DNA from: an uncultured Clostridia bacterium
GTDB lineage: Bacteria > Bacillota > Clostridia > Oscillospirales > Acutalibacteraceae
Assembly (NCBI GenBank): GCA_944380775.1
Contig: CALWIP010000036.1
Span: 1 to 52,492, forward strand
Length of the DNA: 52,492 bases
Reading direction: 5' to 3'
The stretch's first letter is position 1. The number at the start of each line of letters is the position of its first letter. The position numbers and the translations under genes were made by a program. This document shows, piece by piece, positions 33,478 to 42,404 of this stretch. The notes beneath the pieces are model-generated. The model was not told the DNA's origin and ran no database searches. It saw only the letters and a list, made by a program, of their open reading frames with translations.

Positions 33478-34237
33478 ACCGTTCACCTCCCGTTGCCAGC
33501 AGGGTGAGGGCATCGGCAATCTTTTGGTAGAACTGCTCCTGCGTCTGGTTCCCCCGGTAGATTTGATGGAACATCTCGCCGTCCCGAATGAAGAGCACGC
33601 GCCCGGCGTGGCTGGCAGCCTGTACCGAGTGCGTCACCATCAAGACAGATTGACCCTCTTGGTTGATTTCCCGGAAGGCCTCGAGCAAACTAGCCGCCGA
33701 CTTGGAATCCAGCGCGCCGGTCGGCTCGTCTGCCAGCACCAGCTTGGGGTGTGTGATGAGCGCGCGCGCCACAGCCGCCCGCTGCTTTTGCCCGCCCGAA
33801 ACCTCGTAGGGATATTTTTGTAGGATGCCCTCGATGCCAAGCTTGCGCGCGATGGGCGCGAGTTGCTGCACCATCTCACGGTAGGTCTTCCCCGCCAGCA
33901 CCAGCGGCAGGAAAATATTGTCCTGGAGGGAAAATGTGTCGAGCAAATTGAATTCCTGAAACACAAACCCCAAGTGATCCCGCCGGAAAGCGGAGAGTTC
34001 CGTCTCTTTGATTGCGGAAAGCGGCTTTCCCTCTAGCAGGACTTCCCCGCTGGTGGGGCGGTCGAGCGCCGCCAAAATATTGAGCAACGTCGTTTTCCCG
34101 GAGCCAGATTCCCCCATGATCGCCACATATTCGCCCTGCTCTACCGAGAACGAGACGTTCCGCAGCGCCTCGACCTGGTTCCCGCCGAAGCGCGTGGTAT
34201 AGATCTTCCGCAAGCAGCTGACTTCTAAGATTGCCAT
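33470..34237 (-). CDS. Bce-type ABC transporter ATPase
   Basis: A 255-residue ATPase of the MacB/LolD/BceA class, which in this context drives export or release of peptide antibiotics from lipid II. Walker A is GESGSGKTT near 42-50, the Q loop is in GFVFQEFNLLDTFSLQDNI, the signature is VSGGQKQRAAVARAL, and Walker B is LVLADEPTGALD. The ATG at 34237 has GGAGG 8 bases upstream. A histidine kinase and response regulator of Bce type lie just upstream, but the large FtsX-type permease (about 650 residues) that should follow is absent. Confidence 0.92.
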   Translation of the reverse strand: MAILEVSCLRKIYTTRFGGNQVEALRNVSFSVEQGEYVAIMGESGSGKTTLLNILAALDRPTSGEVLLEGKPLSAIKETELSAFRRDHLGFVFQEFNLLDTFSLQDNIFLPLVLAGKTYREMVQQLAPIARKLGIEGILQKYPYEVSGGQKQRAAVARALITHPKLVLADEPTGALDSKSAASLLEAFREINQEGQSVLMVTHSVQAASHAGRVLFIRDGEMFHQIYRGNQTQEQFYQKIADALTLLATGGERYA

Positions 34238-34300
34238 AACAGCATCCTCCCTTTCGTTTTTCAGGGCCGCCGGGCCACGCCCTTTGCCCCCTGTGGCTTT

Positions 34301-34369
34301 ATCATAACAAAACAGCCGGAATGCCCGCCATCGATTGGGGTGACATTTCGGCCGTGTAATGTGACATTT
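34301..34369 (-). promoter_or_regulatory. activator-type promoter with 21-bp-spaced direct repeats
   Basis: A TATGAT -10 (34301-34306, minus strand) has no recognisable -35. Two copies of TGACATTT (plus strand, 34341-34348 and 34362-34369), 21 bases start to start, lie about 46-75 bases upstream of the expected transcription start. Two turns of helix spacing and a missing -35 fit a response-regulator-activated promoter for the ATPase gene, with the adjacent Bce-type regulator the obvious candidate. Confidence 0.55.
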
Positions 34370-34384
34370 TTGCAAGGCGGCGCG

Positions 34385-35392
34385 TCATTCCACTGCAAGC
34401 GGGTCCGTACGCAGGTCTAAATACACGCGGGTCCCCTTGCCAGGCTCCGACTCCGCCCAAATGCGGTGGGAAAGGCGCGCCGCCACCGTTTTACAAAGGT
34501 AAAGGCCCAAGCCGGTCGATTTCTTCTCCGCACGGCCGTTGTAGCCGGTGAATCCCTTTTCGAAAATGCGCGGCAGATCTTCCGCCGCAATGCCGATGCC
34601 GGTGTCCGCGATGCAGAGGATCTTCCCGGAGAGGGAAATGCGCACCGTGCCGCCGGCGGGCGTATATTTGACGCTGTTGGAAAGGAGCTGCTCCACGAGG
34701 AAGAGGAGCCACTTTTCGTCGGTCAGCACACGGCAGGAAACCGGCTCGTACACCAGGCGGATGCGGCGGCGGACAAACTGCTGCGCGTATTTATGCACAG
34801 CCTGCCGCAGGATCCCGTCCAAATCGTATTCGCGAAAGACGTAGTCGGAAGAGCCGTTGCCAAGCCGCTGGTAGCTGAGCACCATCTCCACATACTGCTC
34901 AATGCGGAACAATTCCGCCAAAAGCGCGCGGTTTTCCTCCGTGTCTTCGCTCTCCAGCATCATGCGCATCGCCGCCACCGGGGTTTTAATCTGATGCGCC
35001 CAGGTGGTGTAATAATCCAGGCTCTCGGTGCGTTCGCGCTGCCGCTGGGTCTGGGCCTCCCGCAGCAAGCCGCGCAGTCCAGCCGCAATCTCCTGCAAAT
35101 CACGCTCCGGCAGCGAGGCCGGCTTGGGCATCTCCTCCGGCAACGCCCGCAGCGCGCGCAGCACCCCTTCATACGACCGGTGCCGCCGCAGGCAAACGGC
35201 AAAATGGCCCGCAAGGATGCATGCCGCGAGGAATGCGCAAAGCGCGGCAGCGTAGCCGACGGCCTGTACCTGTAATTCATAAAGGGAAAAGACCATGGCA
35301 AACACCCCGCAAAACAACAAAAAACAAAATGCCGCCAGGCGGTATTGGCGCAGGTACCAGAGCAGCAGCCGGTACCACGGTTCCCTTCGCAA
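34385..35392 (-). CDS. BceS-type (intramembrane-sensing) histidine kinase
   Basis: A 335-residue kinase with two membrane helices (about 18-40 and 44-65) joined by a very short external loop, so it has no sensor domain; this is the Bce type that senses through its transporter. The phospho-accepting His133 is in WAHQIKTPVAAM; the ATPase part has the N box (EQLLSNSVKYT), ADTGIGI and STGLGLYLCK. The start is a TTG at 35392 with GGAGG 7 bases upstream. It follows the regulator gene by 13 bases and precedes the ATPase promoter. Confidence 0.92.
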   Translation of the reverse strand: MRREPWYRLLLWYLRQYRLAAFCFLLFCGVFAMVFSLYELQVQAVGYAAALCAFLAACILAGHFAVCLRRHRSYEGVLRALRALPEEMPKPASLPERDLQEIAAGLRGLLREAQTQRQRERTESLDYYTTWAHQIKTPVAAMRMMLESEDTEENRALLAELFRIEQYVEMVLSYQRLGNGSSDYVFREYDLDGILRQAVHKYAQQFVRRRIRLVYEPVSCRVLTDEKWLLFLVEQLLSNSVKYTPAGGTVRISLSGKILCIADTGIGIAAEDLPRIFEKGFTGYNGRAEKKSTGLGLYLCKTVAARLSHRIWAESEPGKGTRVYLDLRTDPLAVE

Positions 35393-35405
35393 GCAGACCC
35401 CTCCT

Positions 35406-36077
35406 TTACTCCACCAGATAGCCCGCGCCGACCTTTGTCGTAATGAAACCCGGCAGGCCGGTGGATTCCAACTTTTTCCGCAAGCGGTTGACGTTGACGG
35501 TTAAGGTATTTTCTTCCACATAGGAATCCACCTGCCAGAGTTTCGTCATCAATGTTTCGCGGCTGACAACCTTCCCTTTGTTTTCCAAAAGCGTTTGCAG
35601 GATGCGGAACTCATTCTTCGTCAGCTCCACCCGTTCCCCGCGGTAGGTCAACGCGGCGTCGTTCAGGTTCAGCACGGCGCCGCGGTGCTCCAGCACCGGG
35701 GTTCTTCCGCTCAAGTCGTACGCGCGGCGCAGCAGCGCCTGGATTTTCGCCGTCATCACGCTGAGGTCTACCGGCTTCGCGATGAAATCGTCGCCGCCCA
35801 TATTCATCGCCATCACAATGTTCATGTTGTCCGACGCGGAAGAGAGGAACACCACCGGCACGCAGGAAATCTTCCGGATCTCGCTGCACCAGTGGTAGCC
35901 GTTGAAAAACGGGAGCATGATATCCACCAGCACGAGATGCGGGCCGCACGCCGCAAAATCCGGCAGCACATTTTGGAAATCCGTGGCGCACGCCACCTGA
36001 TACCCCCAGGACTCCAGGTGTTTTTTCATGGCGCGCGCCAGCGCCTCGTCGTCCTCAATCATAAAAATACGGTACAT
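35406..36077 (-). CDS. BceR-type OmpR-family response regulator
   Basis: A 223-residue two-component regulator. The receiver domain has EDD at 8-10, the phosphorylation Asp52 in VLVDIMLP, and Lys in the IAKPVDL switch region; the winged-helix domain occupies 127-223 (RGERVELTKNEFRILQTLL, then TLTVNVNRLRKKLE). The ATG at 36077 follows AGGAG by 7 bases. With the kinase it forms one unit; the nearest likely target is the ATPase promoter. Confidence 0.93.
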   Translation of the reverse strand: MYRIFMIEDDEALARAMKKHLESWGYQVACATDFQNVLPDFAACGPHLVLVDIMLPFFNGYHWCSEIRKISCVPVVFLSSASDNMNIVMAMNMGGDDFIAKPVDLSVMTAKIQALLRRAYDLSGRTPVLEHRGAVLNLNDAALTYRGERVELTKNEFRILQTLLENKGKVVSRETLMTKLWQVDSYVEENTLTVNVNRLRKKLESTGLPGFITTKVGAGYLVE

Positions 36078-36432
36078 GGCTATTCTCCTGTTTTATTTTC
36101 TCTGCTTGAACCACGAGGTTCCGCCGCTTTTTTCTTCACCCGTACCCCGAAAGCGGCCGTTCATACGCCCGTGCGGCCCCGCATAAAAATGAACGCACAA
36201 GGGACTTCCCGCCGCCCCGCCAAAGGACAAATTGTGCGTCATTACCCTAAATTTTACCAAGACCCACAACAGAATGTATATTTTACATAATGTTAACAAA
36301 AATCGAGTAGATTCCTGCAAAAGGGTTTGGTACAATAAAAGTGCGGTTGGGATTTTCCCGCCAGCCGAACCTCGCTGGGAACCAACAAGGGAACGGCTGT
36401 TGCGTTATCTTCTCAAAGGAGTGTGTTGTGTT
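36078..36432. other. 355-base gene-free divergent region
   Basis: No coding frame with a ribosome binding site is seen between the regulator gene and the 64-residue gene. It is AT-rich in the middle. A palindrome ATGTA-N5-TACAT (about 36273-36287) and TGTTAACA close by could bind a regulator. A plus-strand TACAAT (36331-36336) with a weak TAGATT (36308-36313) 17 bases upstream may start the 64-residue gene; a minus-strand TAAAAT (36250-36255) may start the regulator/kinase unit. Confidence 0.4.
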
Positions 36433-36627
36433 ATGATCCCCTGTCGATCCGGCTGCGCAAATTATTGCGACGGCTGCCACAAGACCTGTGCTCATTGGAA
36501 AGAACTTCAGGAAAAGAACAAAGCAGAGCGCCTCGAGAAAAAAGCGTACTTAGAATATTATAATCAGATCTGCTCCACGGTACTGCGGCAATACTACGCG
36601 GCCCAGCCCCGCTTTGTCCACCGCTGA
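36433..36627 (+). CDS. 64-residue Cys-rich small protein, unknown
   Basis: A short protein beginning MIPCRSGC, with five cysteines in the first 20 residues (C4, C8, C12, C15, C19) in a zinc-ribbon-like CxxxC, CxxC arrangement with His16 and His21 nearby, followed by a charged helix (KELQEKNKAERLEKKAYLEYYNQ). The ATG is preceded by AAGGAG at 11 bases. It is closed by the terminator shared with recN. The cysteines suggest metal binding; the function is unknown to me. Confidence 0.75.
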   Translation: MIPCRSGCANYCDGCHKTCAHWKELQEKNKAERLEKKAYLEYYNQICSTVLRQYYAAQPRFVHR

Positions 36628-36654
36628 CCAGCCGCGATCCTTCCTGGCTTTTGA

Positions 36655-36693
36655 AAAACAGGGAAGCTCCCCATGCGGGCGCTTCCCTGTTTT
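36655..36693. terminator. bidirectional terminator between the Cys-rich gene and recN
   Basis: AAAACAGGGAAGC (36655-36667) pairs with GCTTCCCTGTTTT (36681-36693). The T-rich ends let it work on both strands; its right arm touches the recN stop codon. Confidence 0.85.
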
Positions 36694-38369
36694 CATGCTT
36701 GCGGGGCGGATTTGCGCAGCATTTCCTCCGCGTTTTGCAGCATCAGCGGGGTGACCTCGCCGCCGCCAATCATGCGGGAGAGCTCGCGCTTGCGGCCCTC
36801 AAAGTCCAGCGGGTGCACTTCGGTGAACGTGCGCCCCGCAACCGCGCGCTTTTCAATGAGGAAATGCGCGCCCGCCATTGCGGCAATCTGCGGCAGGTGC
36901 GTCACACAGAGGACCTGGCGGTTCCCCGCCACCTGCTGGAGCTTTTTGCCGACCTTTTGCGCGGCGCTGCCGCTGATACCGGTGTCGATCTCGTCGAAAA
37001 TCAGCGTATCGATCTCGTCCTGGCCGGAGAGTACGGTCTTCACCGCCAGCATCATGCGCGAAAGTTCGCCGCCGGAGGCGATCTTCGAGAGCGGCCGCGC
37101 CGGCTCCCCAGGGTTGGCGGAGATCAAAAATTGAACCTTGTCGCAGCCCAGCGGACCAAGCGCGCACGGCTTCTGCTCAATTTGGAACACTGCGCCCGGC
37201 ATATCCAAAAACGCCAATTCCTCCTGCACGCGGCGGGTAAAGGCCGCCGCCGTTTTCGCTCGCGCCTGCGAAAGGCGCTGCGCCAACGCCTCCGCCTCCC
37301 GTCGGGCGGCGCGCCATGCCTGTTCCAGCCGCTGCGCCTCCTCTTCCGAGAGGGTTATCCGTTCCAGCTCTGCCCGGCAGCGCCCCAGGAACGCGAGCAT
37401 TTCTTCCTCCGTCTCGCCATATTTGCGGCTCAGGCGGTAGAGCACGTCCAGGCGCTCCTCCATCTGCTCCAGCTCCGCCGGGTCAACCTCCACTTGCGAG
37501 AGGAACCCGCGCAGTTCTGCGCAGCAGTCTTCCAGCTCATATGCCGCCGCACGCACACGTTCCGCAACCTGCGCCGCCGCAGGAAGGTAGCGCCCGGCCT
37601 CTTCCAACGAACCCGCCGCCGCAGACGACGCGGAGACCGCCCCAGCCTCTTCCCCAGCGCCGTCCAGCGCCTCGTACGCGGCCGATACGGCGCGTGCAAT
37701 CTTTTCGCTGTTTTGGAAGACCGTGCGCTGCGCGAGCAATTCCTCCCGCTCACCGGGGCGCAGGCCCGCATCCTCCAATTCCTGGATCTGGTACTGCAAA
37801 AGGTCAATCTGCCGCGCCTTTTGCGCGTCGTCCTGTTGCAGGGCGTCCAGGCGCTCCCGCAGCGCGCGCATTTTCCCATATGCGCGCCGGTATTCTGCCA
37901 AAAGCGGCTGCAAGTTGCCGGTCTGGTCCAAATATTCCACATGAAGATCCGGCGACAAAAGGTGGTAGCTCTCATGCTGGCCGAGGATATTGACGAGGAA
38001 CACGCCAATCTCCCGCAGCATAGCGGCCGTCGCCGGGCGGCCGTTCAAACGGCACGCGCTCTTGCCCTCCTGGCTCACAGTGCGCTGGAGGATGACGGCG
38101 CCCTCTTCGTCCAGCGGAAAGCCGAATTCCTCGAGCTTTTCCAGCGCCCGCCTGTTCACCGAGCGGAACACCGCGCTCACCAGCGCCTGCCGCGCGCCGC
38201 TGCGTACCATATCCCGCGAGATGCGCTCGCCCAGCACCGCGTTGATGGCGTCGATGATAATGGATTTGCCCGCGCCGGTTTCGCCCGTGAGGACGGTAAA
38301 GCCGGGCTCAAACTCAATGGAAGCCTTTTCAATGACCGCGATATTTTCGATGTAGAGCTGAGAAAGCAT
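36693..38369 (-). CDS. recN: DNA repair protein RecN
   Basis: A 558-residue SMC-like ATPase recruited early to double-strand breaks. The head has Walker A TGETGAGKSI near 29-37; the coiled coil spans about 150-360; the C-terminal part has the signature ASGGELSRMMLA and Walker B TLIFDEIDTGISG. The ATG at 38369 has AGGTGA close by; a longer frame begins at 38387 but runs into argR. It is the last gene of the ymfF...recN operon. Confidence 0.96.
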   Translation of the reverse strand: MLSQLYIENIAVIEKASIEFEPGFTVLTGETGAGKSIIIDAINAVLGERISRDMVRSGARQALVSAVFRSVNRRALEKLEEFGFPLDEEGAVILQRTVSQEGKSACRLNGRPATAAMLREIGVFLVNILGQHESYHLLSPDLHVEYLDQTGNLQPLLAEYRRAYGKMRALRERLDALQQDDAQKARQIDLLQYQIQELEDAGLRPGEREELLAQRTVFQNSEKIARAVSAAYEALDGAGEEAGAVSASSAAAGSLEEAGRYLPAAAQVAERVRAAAYELEDCCAELRGFLSQVEVDPAELEQMEERLDVLYRLSRKYGETEEEMLAFLGRCRAELERITLSEEEAQRLEQAWRAARREAEALAQRLSQARAKTAAAFTRRVQEELAFLDMPGAVFQIEQKPCALGPLGCDKVQFLISANPGEPARPLSKIASGGELSRMMLAVKTVLSGQDEIDTLIFDEIDTGISGSAAQKVGKKLQQVAGNRQVLCVTHLPQIAAMAGAHFLIEKRAVAGRTFTEVHPLDFEGRKRELSRMIGGGEVTPLMLQNAEEMLRKSAPQA

Positions 38370-38373
38370 ACCC

Positions 38374-38832
38374 TCACCTGCCGCCAATCATTTTTTTCGT
38401 CTTTTCTACCATCCGCAGGGCGGAGGCTTCATCCTTACACGCGAGAAACAGCGTGTCGTCGCCCGCCAAAGTCCCCACCAGGCCGTCCCAGGCCATCGCG
38501 TCCATTGCAGCGCACACCGCAGGCGCCATGCCCGGCGGCGTTTTCATGATTACGAGATTCATCGCGTTGTCCACGGAGCGGACGGAGGTGCTGAGCAGCG
38601 GGAGGAATTTGGACGCCGGCTCCTTTGCGGGCTCTTGCCCCGCGGCCGAATACTGGTACCGCCCGTCTGGGGAAAGGGTTTTGACCAAACGCAGCTCCTT
38701 CATGTCGCGCGATACGGTCGCCTGCGTCACATCAAACCCGGCTTCCCGCAGGCGGCGGAGCAGCTCTTCCTGCGTATCGATGTGGTATTGCTCCACCAAT
38801 TCTAAAATTTTGCCATGCCGTTTGGATTTCAC
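38374..38832 (-). CDS. argR: arginine repressor ArgR
   Basis: A 152-residue arginine-dependent regulator. The N-terminal winged helix has TQEELLRRLREAGFDVTQATVSRDMKELRLVK, the family signature; the C-terminal hexamerisation/arginine-binding domain has GTLAGDDTLFLAC. The GTG at 38832 has GGAGG 8 bases upstream; a TTG at 38838 overlapping the nadK stop is an alternative. It commonly lies between nadK and recN in Firmicutes. Confidence 0.95.
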   Translation of the reverse strand: MKSKRHGKILELVEQYHIDTQEELLRRLREAGFDVTQATVSRDMKELRLVKTLSPDGRYQYSAAGQEPAKEPASKFLPLLSTSVRSVDNAMNLVIMKTPPGMAPAVCAAMDAMAWDGLVGTLAGDDTLFLACKDEASALRMVEKTKKMIGGR

Positions 38833-38834
38833 CG

Positions 38835-39695
38835 TCAATCCCTCCTCTCTGTCAGTTTATCGGTGACCACCTCATAAAAATTCTTCTGTTTTAAGTCCAC
38901 CATCTCGGCAAATTCCTGTGCGCGGCAGATCTCTACCTGCTGGCCATTTTCCAGCGGGAGCGAGACCTCGCCGTCCACAGTGAGGAAAACCTCCTCGTCA
39001 TAGGCGGAATCCGCCGTGATGGAAAGGCGGGACGACGGGCCGAACACCACCGGCCGCGTCATCAGCGAATGCGGGCAGACCGGCGTGAGCACCATGCACT
39101 GCAAGCTCGGGTCCAGCACCGGCCCCCCTGCCGAAAGCGAATAGGCGGTGGAACCGGTGGGCGTCGCTAGGATGAGGCCGTCGGCGCGGTAGCTGCACAC
39201 AGGGTTGTTATTCAGAGAAACGCGCAGGTCCAGGATGCGCGACATCGAGCCGCGGGAGATGACTGCGTCGTTGAGGGCACGGTAGCGTACAAGCCGGCCG
39301 CGGTGCAGCAGCGAGACCAACAGCATCATCCGTTTTTCCACGAGGAACCGCCCCGCGGCGAAATCCTCAAGCCGGTCCAGCTCGTCGCGCTCCAGGCCGG
39401 CCACAAAACCGAGCCGCCCGGCGTTGATGCCAAGGATTGGTTTTCCGGCGGCGGCCGCGCTTTTCGCCGCACGCATGATCGTCCCGTCGCCGCCGACCGC
39501 CAGCACGGCGTCGCAGCTGTGCACCATCTGAGACGCGTGCGGCACAAAGCGGATCTGCTGCGCCACGCCGAATTCTTCGCGGTATTTTTCTTCCATTTGA
39601 ATTTCCGCACCCAGCGCCCCGAGCCGCTCCACCACGCTGCGCGTGACGGGCCAGGCGTCCGGCTTTGCCAGGTTTGTGATCAGCGCAATTTTCAA
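38835..39695 (-). CDS. nadK: NAD kinase
   Basis: Phosphorylates NAD to NADP. The 286 residues show the GGDGT motif ([14 protein letters not shown] near 62), the second conserved motif [10 protein letters not shown], and [15 protein letters not shown]. The start is a TTG at 39695 with GGGAGG upstream; it overlaps the tlyA stop (TTGA). Confidence 0.95.
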   Translation of the reverse strand: MKIALITNLAKPDAWPVTRSVVERLGALGAEIQMEEKYREEFGVAQQIRFVPHASQMVHSCDAVLAVGGDGTIMRAAKSAAAAGKPILGINAGRLGFVAGLERDELDRLEDFAAGRFLVEKRMMLLVSLLHRGRLVRYRALNDAVISRGSMSRILDLRVSLNNNPVCSYRADGLILATPTGSTAYSLSAGGPVLDPSLQCMVLTPVCPHSLMTRPVVFGPSSRLSITADSAYDEEVFLTVDGEVSLPLENGQQVEICRAQEFAEMVDLKQKNFYEVVTDKLTERRD

Positions 39696-40513
39696 GATTT
39701 TCCTCCCGCGTCCAGCTGTTCGTGGGACTGCCGCACCAATTCTGCCGCATCGCATCCGCTTTCGTCCGCGGGGGAAGCGCTGCGGCGCAGGTAGAGCAAG
39801 TATTCGATATTCCCCTCCGGCCCTTTGACCGGTGAAAATGTCAGGCCCCGCACGGAAAACCCATGTTCCAGCGCAAAAGAAACCATGCCCCGCACCACTT
39901 CCTCATGGACGGCCGGGTCCTTGACAACGCCTTTTTTCCCCACCTTTTCCCTTCCTGCTTCAAACTGCGGTTTGATGAGGCAAACCCCCTCCGCATCCTC
40001 GCAGAAAAACGGGGCCGCCGCCGGAAGGACCAGCCGAAGCGAGATAAACGAAACGTCCACACTAAAAAAGGAGACCGGCTCCGGGACTTTTTCCCGCTCC
40101 AAACGGCGGATATTGGTGCGTTCCAAATTTACGACCCGCGGGTCGTTGCGCAATTTCCAGGCGAGCTGCCCGTAGCCGACGTCGACTGCATAGACGCGCG
40201 CCGCGCCGTTTTGCAGCATGCAGTCCGTAAATCCGCCGGTGGACGCGCCGATATCCATGCAGACCTTGCCCGTGAGATCCAACGGGAAAACCTGCATCGC
40301 CTTTTCCAGCTTGAGGCCGCCGCGGCTCACATAAGCGAGCGCCGCGCCGCGCACCTCGAGCGCGCAGTCCGCCGGGACCATTGTGCCGGGCTTATCATAT
40401 TTTTGGTGGTCGAGATAGACCTGCCCCGCCATGATGAGCGCGCGGGCCTTTTCCCGGCTAGGGGCGTAGCCGCGTTCCAACACAAGGCAGTCCAATCGTT
40501 TTTTCTCTGTCAC
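39692..40513 (-). CDS. tlyA: TlyA-family rRNA 2'-O-methyltransferase
   Basis: A 273-residue methyltransferase of the TlyA/YqxC family, which methylates ribose of a cytidine in 16S or 23S rRNA. An S4 RNA-binding domain occupies 1-60 ([22 protein letters not shown]), and the SAM motif is [16 protein letters not shown] near 86. The GTG at 40513 overlaps the dxs stop (GTGA), with GGAG 8 bases upstream. Confidence 0.94.
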   Translation of the reverse strand: MTEKKRLDCLVLERGYAPSREKARALIMAGQVYLDHQKYDKPGTMVPADCALEVRGAALAYVSRGGLKLEKAMQVFPLDLTGKVCMDIGASTGGFTDCMLQNGAARVYAVDVGYGQLAWKLRNDPRVVNLERTNIRRLEREKVPEPVSFFSVDVSFISLRLVLPAAAPFFCEDAEGVCLIKPQFEAGREKVGKKGVVKDPAVHEEVVRGMVSFALEHGFSVRGLTFSPVKGPEGNIEYLLYLRRSASPADESGCDAAELVRQSHEQLDAGGKS

Positions 40514-42372
40514 AAGCCGCACTCCGATACGATAGTTTGAAAGATTCCCGTTTCGTCCAGGCCGAGCCCTTCCAGGCTCTGCCGCATCGTCGCATGCTTG
40601 ACGAAACAGTCGTCGACGCCCCGCAGGACGTAGCGCCCGGCAAAACCCGCCTGCCCGAGCAAATAGCCGAAATGCTCGCCCACGCCGCCCTGGAGCATCC
40701 CCTCTTCAAAGAAGAACACATGCCCCGCGGCGCGCGCCGCTTCCACCGCGCCGGGGTCGACGGGCCGGACGCGGTTGAGCTTGATGAGCTGAACCTTCAC
40801 ACCGCTGGCCGCCAGCCGCTCCTGCGCCAGGCAAGCCTGGGAAAAGGTGCGCCCGTAGGTCACCACCGCAATGGCCGCGGCGGGATCCCCGTGCAGCACA
40901 AACGGCATGCGCATACAGCGGAATCCGGGCGGCTGGTAGAGTTCCTTCCCCCGCGGGTAGCGCACGGCAACCACCCCGCTGCATTCGTAGATGGCCGCAC
41001 GGAGCATTTGCCGGAGCTCCTGATAATAGGTAGGCGCAAACACCGTCACATTGGGGATGGAAGAGAGGAACGGGACGTCAAACACGCCCTGGTGCGTCTC
41101 GCCGTCCTCGCCCACGATGCCCGCGCGGTCGACCGCCAGCAGGACATGCAGGCCCTGTAGCGCCGCGTCGTGAATGATCTGGTCGTACCCACGCTGCAAA
41201 AATGTCGAATAAACGGCGCACACGGGCATCAGGCCGCCTGCGGCAAGGCCGCCCGCAAAGGTGACCGCGTGGCCTTCGGCGATGCCGACGTCAAAAAAGC
41301 GTTCGGGGAAGCGTTTTTTGAACGGCGTGAGGCCGGTTCCGAGTTGCATGGCCGCCGTAATGGCACAGATGCGGTCGTCCTGCGCGGCCAAATTGCAGAG
41401 TTCTTCCCCGAACACACCGGAGAAATTGCTCCCGCCGGCGGAATCCGGTTCCCCTGTTTCTATGTCGAATGCGGAGACCCCGTGGAACCCGCCCGGATCC
41501 TTTTCGGCAAACGGGTAACCCTTCCCTTTCGAGGTCAAAACATGCAGCAGCACCGGGCGGTTGATTTTTTTTGCGTTTTCAAATACTTCGAGCAGCTGCG
41601 GGAGGTCATGCCCGTCAAACGGCCCGTAGTAGTTAAACCCCATGTCTTCAAACAGCGTGCTGTTGTAAAGGATCTGCTTGAGCAACCGCTTCGATTTTTT
41701 CAAAAGGCCATGCAGCGGCTTCCCCAGCAGCGGCATCCCGTTGAGGGTCTGCTCCACATTGTCCTTCATTTTCCAGTAGCCCGGTTTGGTCCTCATATAC
41801 GCCAAATACCGCGCCATCGACCCCACATTGCGCGAAATCGACATCTTGTTGTCGTTCAGCACGACGATAAAATTCCGGTTCAGACGCCCGGCGTTATTCA
41901 GCCCTTCGTAGGCGAGGCCGCCGGTCAGCGCGCCGTCCCCTATGACCGCCACCACATGGCCCGGCTCCGCGCGGAGCTTTTTCGCCTCCGCCAGGCCGAG
42001 CGCCGCCGAAATAGACGTGCTGCTGTGGCCGGATTGGAACGGGTCATAACGGCTCTCCTGGCGGTTCGGATAGCCGGAAAGGCCGTCGCGCTTGCGGATC
42101 GTTCCGATCCGGCTGCGGCGGCCTGTCAAAATTTTATGGGTATAGCACTGATGTCCCACATCCCAGACGATCTGGTCCTCCGGGACACGAAAGGAGCGGT
42201 GCAGCGCCACGGTGAGCTCGACGACCCCCAGGTTGGAGGAGAGATGGCCCCCGTTCGCAGAGACCGTTTCAATAATCTTTTCCCGGATCTCCGCGCAAAG
42301 CCGTTCCAAATCCGGGAGCGAGAGCGTTTCCAGATCCCTGGGGGAGTCGATCTGATCCAATAACCGGCCCAA
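40510..42372 (-). CDS. dxs: 1-deoxy-D-xylulose-5-phosphate synthase
   Basis: The first enzyme of the MEP isoprenoid pathway, joining pyruvate and glyceraldehyde-3-phosphate with thiamine diphosphate. The 620 residues carry the N-terminal GGHLSSNLGVVELT, the ThDP motif GDGALTGGLAYEGLNNAG, and the transketolase pyrimidine-binding part (VGIAEGHAVTFAGGLA). The start is a TTG at 42372 with AGGGGG 6 bases upstream. Confidence 0.97.
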   Translation of the reverse strand: MGRLLDQIDSPRDLETLSLPDLERLCAEIREKIIETVSANGGHLSSNLGVVELTVALHRSFRVPEDQIVWDVGHQCYTHKILTGRRSRIGTIRKRDGLSGYPNRQESRYDPFQSGHSSTSISAALGLAEAKKLRAEPGHVVAVIGDGALTGGLAYEGLNNAGRLNRNFIVVLNDNKMSISRNVGSMARYLAYMRTKPGYWKMKDNVEQTLNGMPLLGKPLHGLLKKSKRLLKQILYNSTLFEDMGFNYYGPFDGHDLPQLLEVFENAKKINRPVLLHVLTSKGKGYPFAEKDPGGFHGVSAFDIETGEPDSAGGSNFSGVFGEELCNLAAQDDRICAITAAMQLGTGLTPFKKRFPERFFDVGIAEGHAVTFAGGLAAGGLMPVCAVYSTFLQRGYDQIIHDAALQGLHVLLAVDRAGIVGEDGETHQGVFDVPFLSSIPNVTVFAPTYYQELRQMLRAAIYECSGVVAVRYPRGKELYQPPGFRCMRMPFVLHGDPAAAIAVVTYGRTFSQACLAQERLAASGVKVQLIKLNRVRPVDPGAVEAARAAGHVFFFEEGMLQGGVGEHFGYLLGQAGFAGRYVLRGVDDCFVKHATMRQSLEGLGLDETGIFQTIVSECGL

Positions 42373-42404
42373 TGGAATCCCCCTTTTTGCGTCCTTTGCC
42401 CGCC

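Noticed and set aside
36651-38549. A 632-codon open frame on the plus strand opposite recN and argR
   Set aside because: It is the complement of two clear genes; high GC content keeps antisense frames open. It has no ribosome binding site and no family motif.
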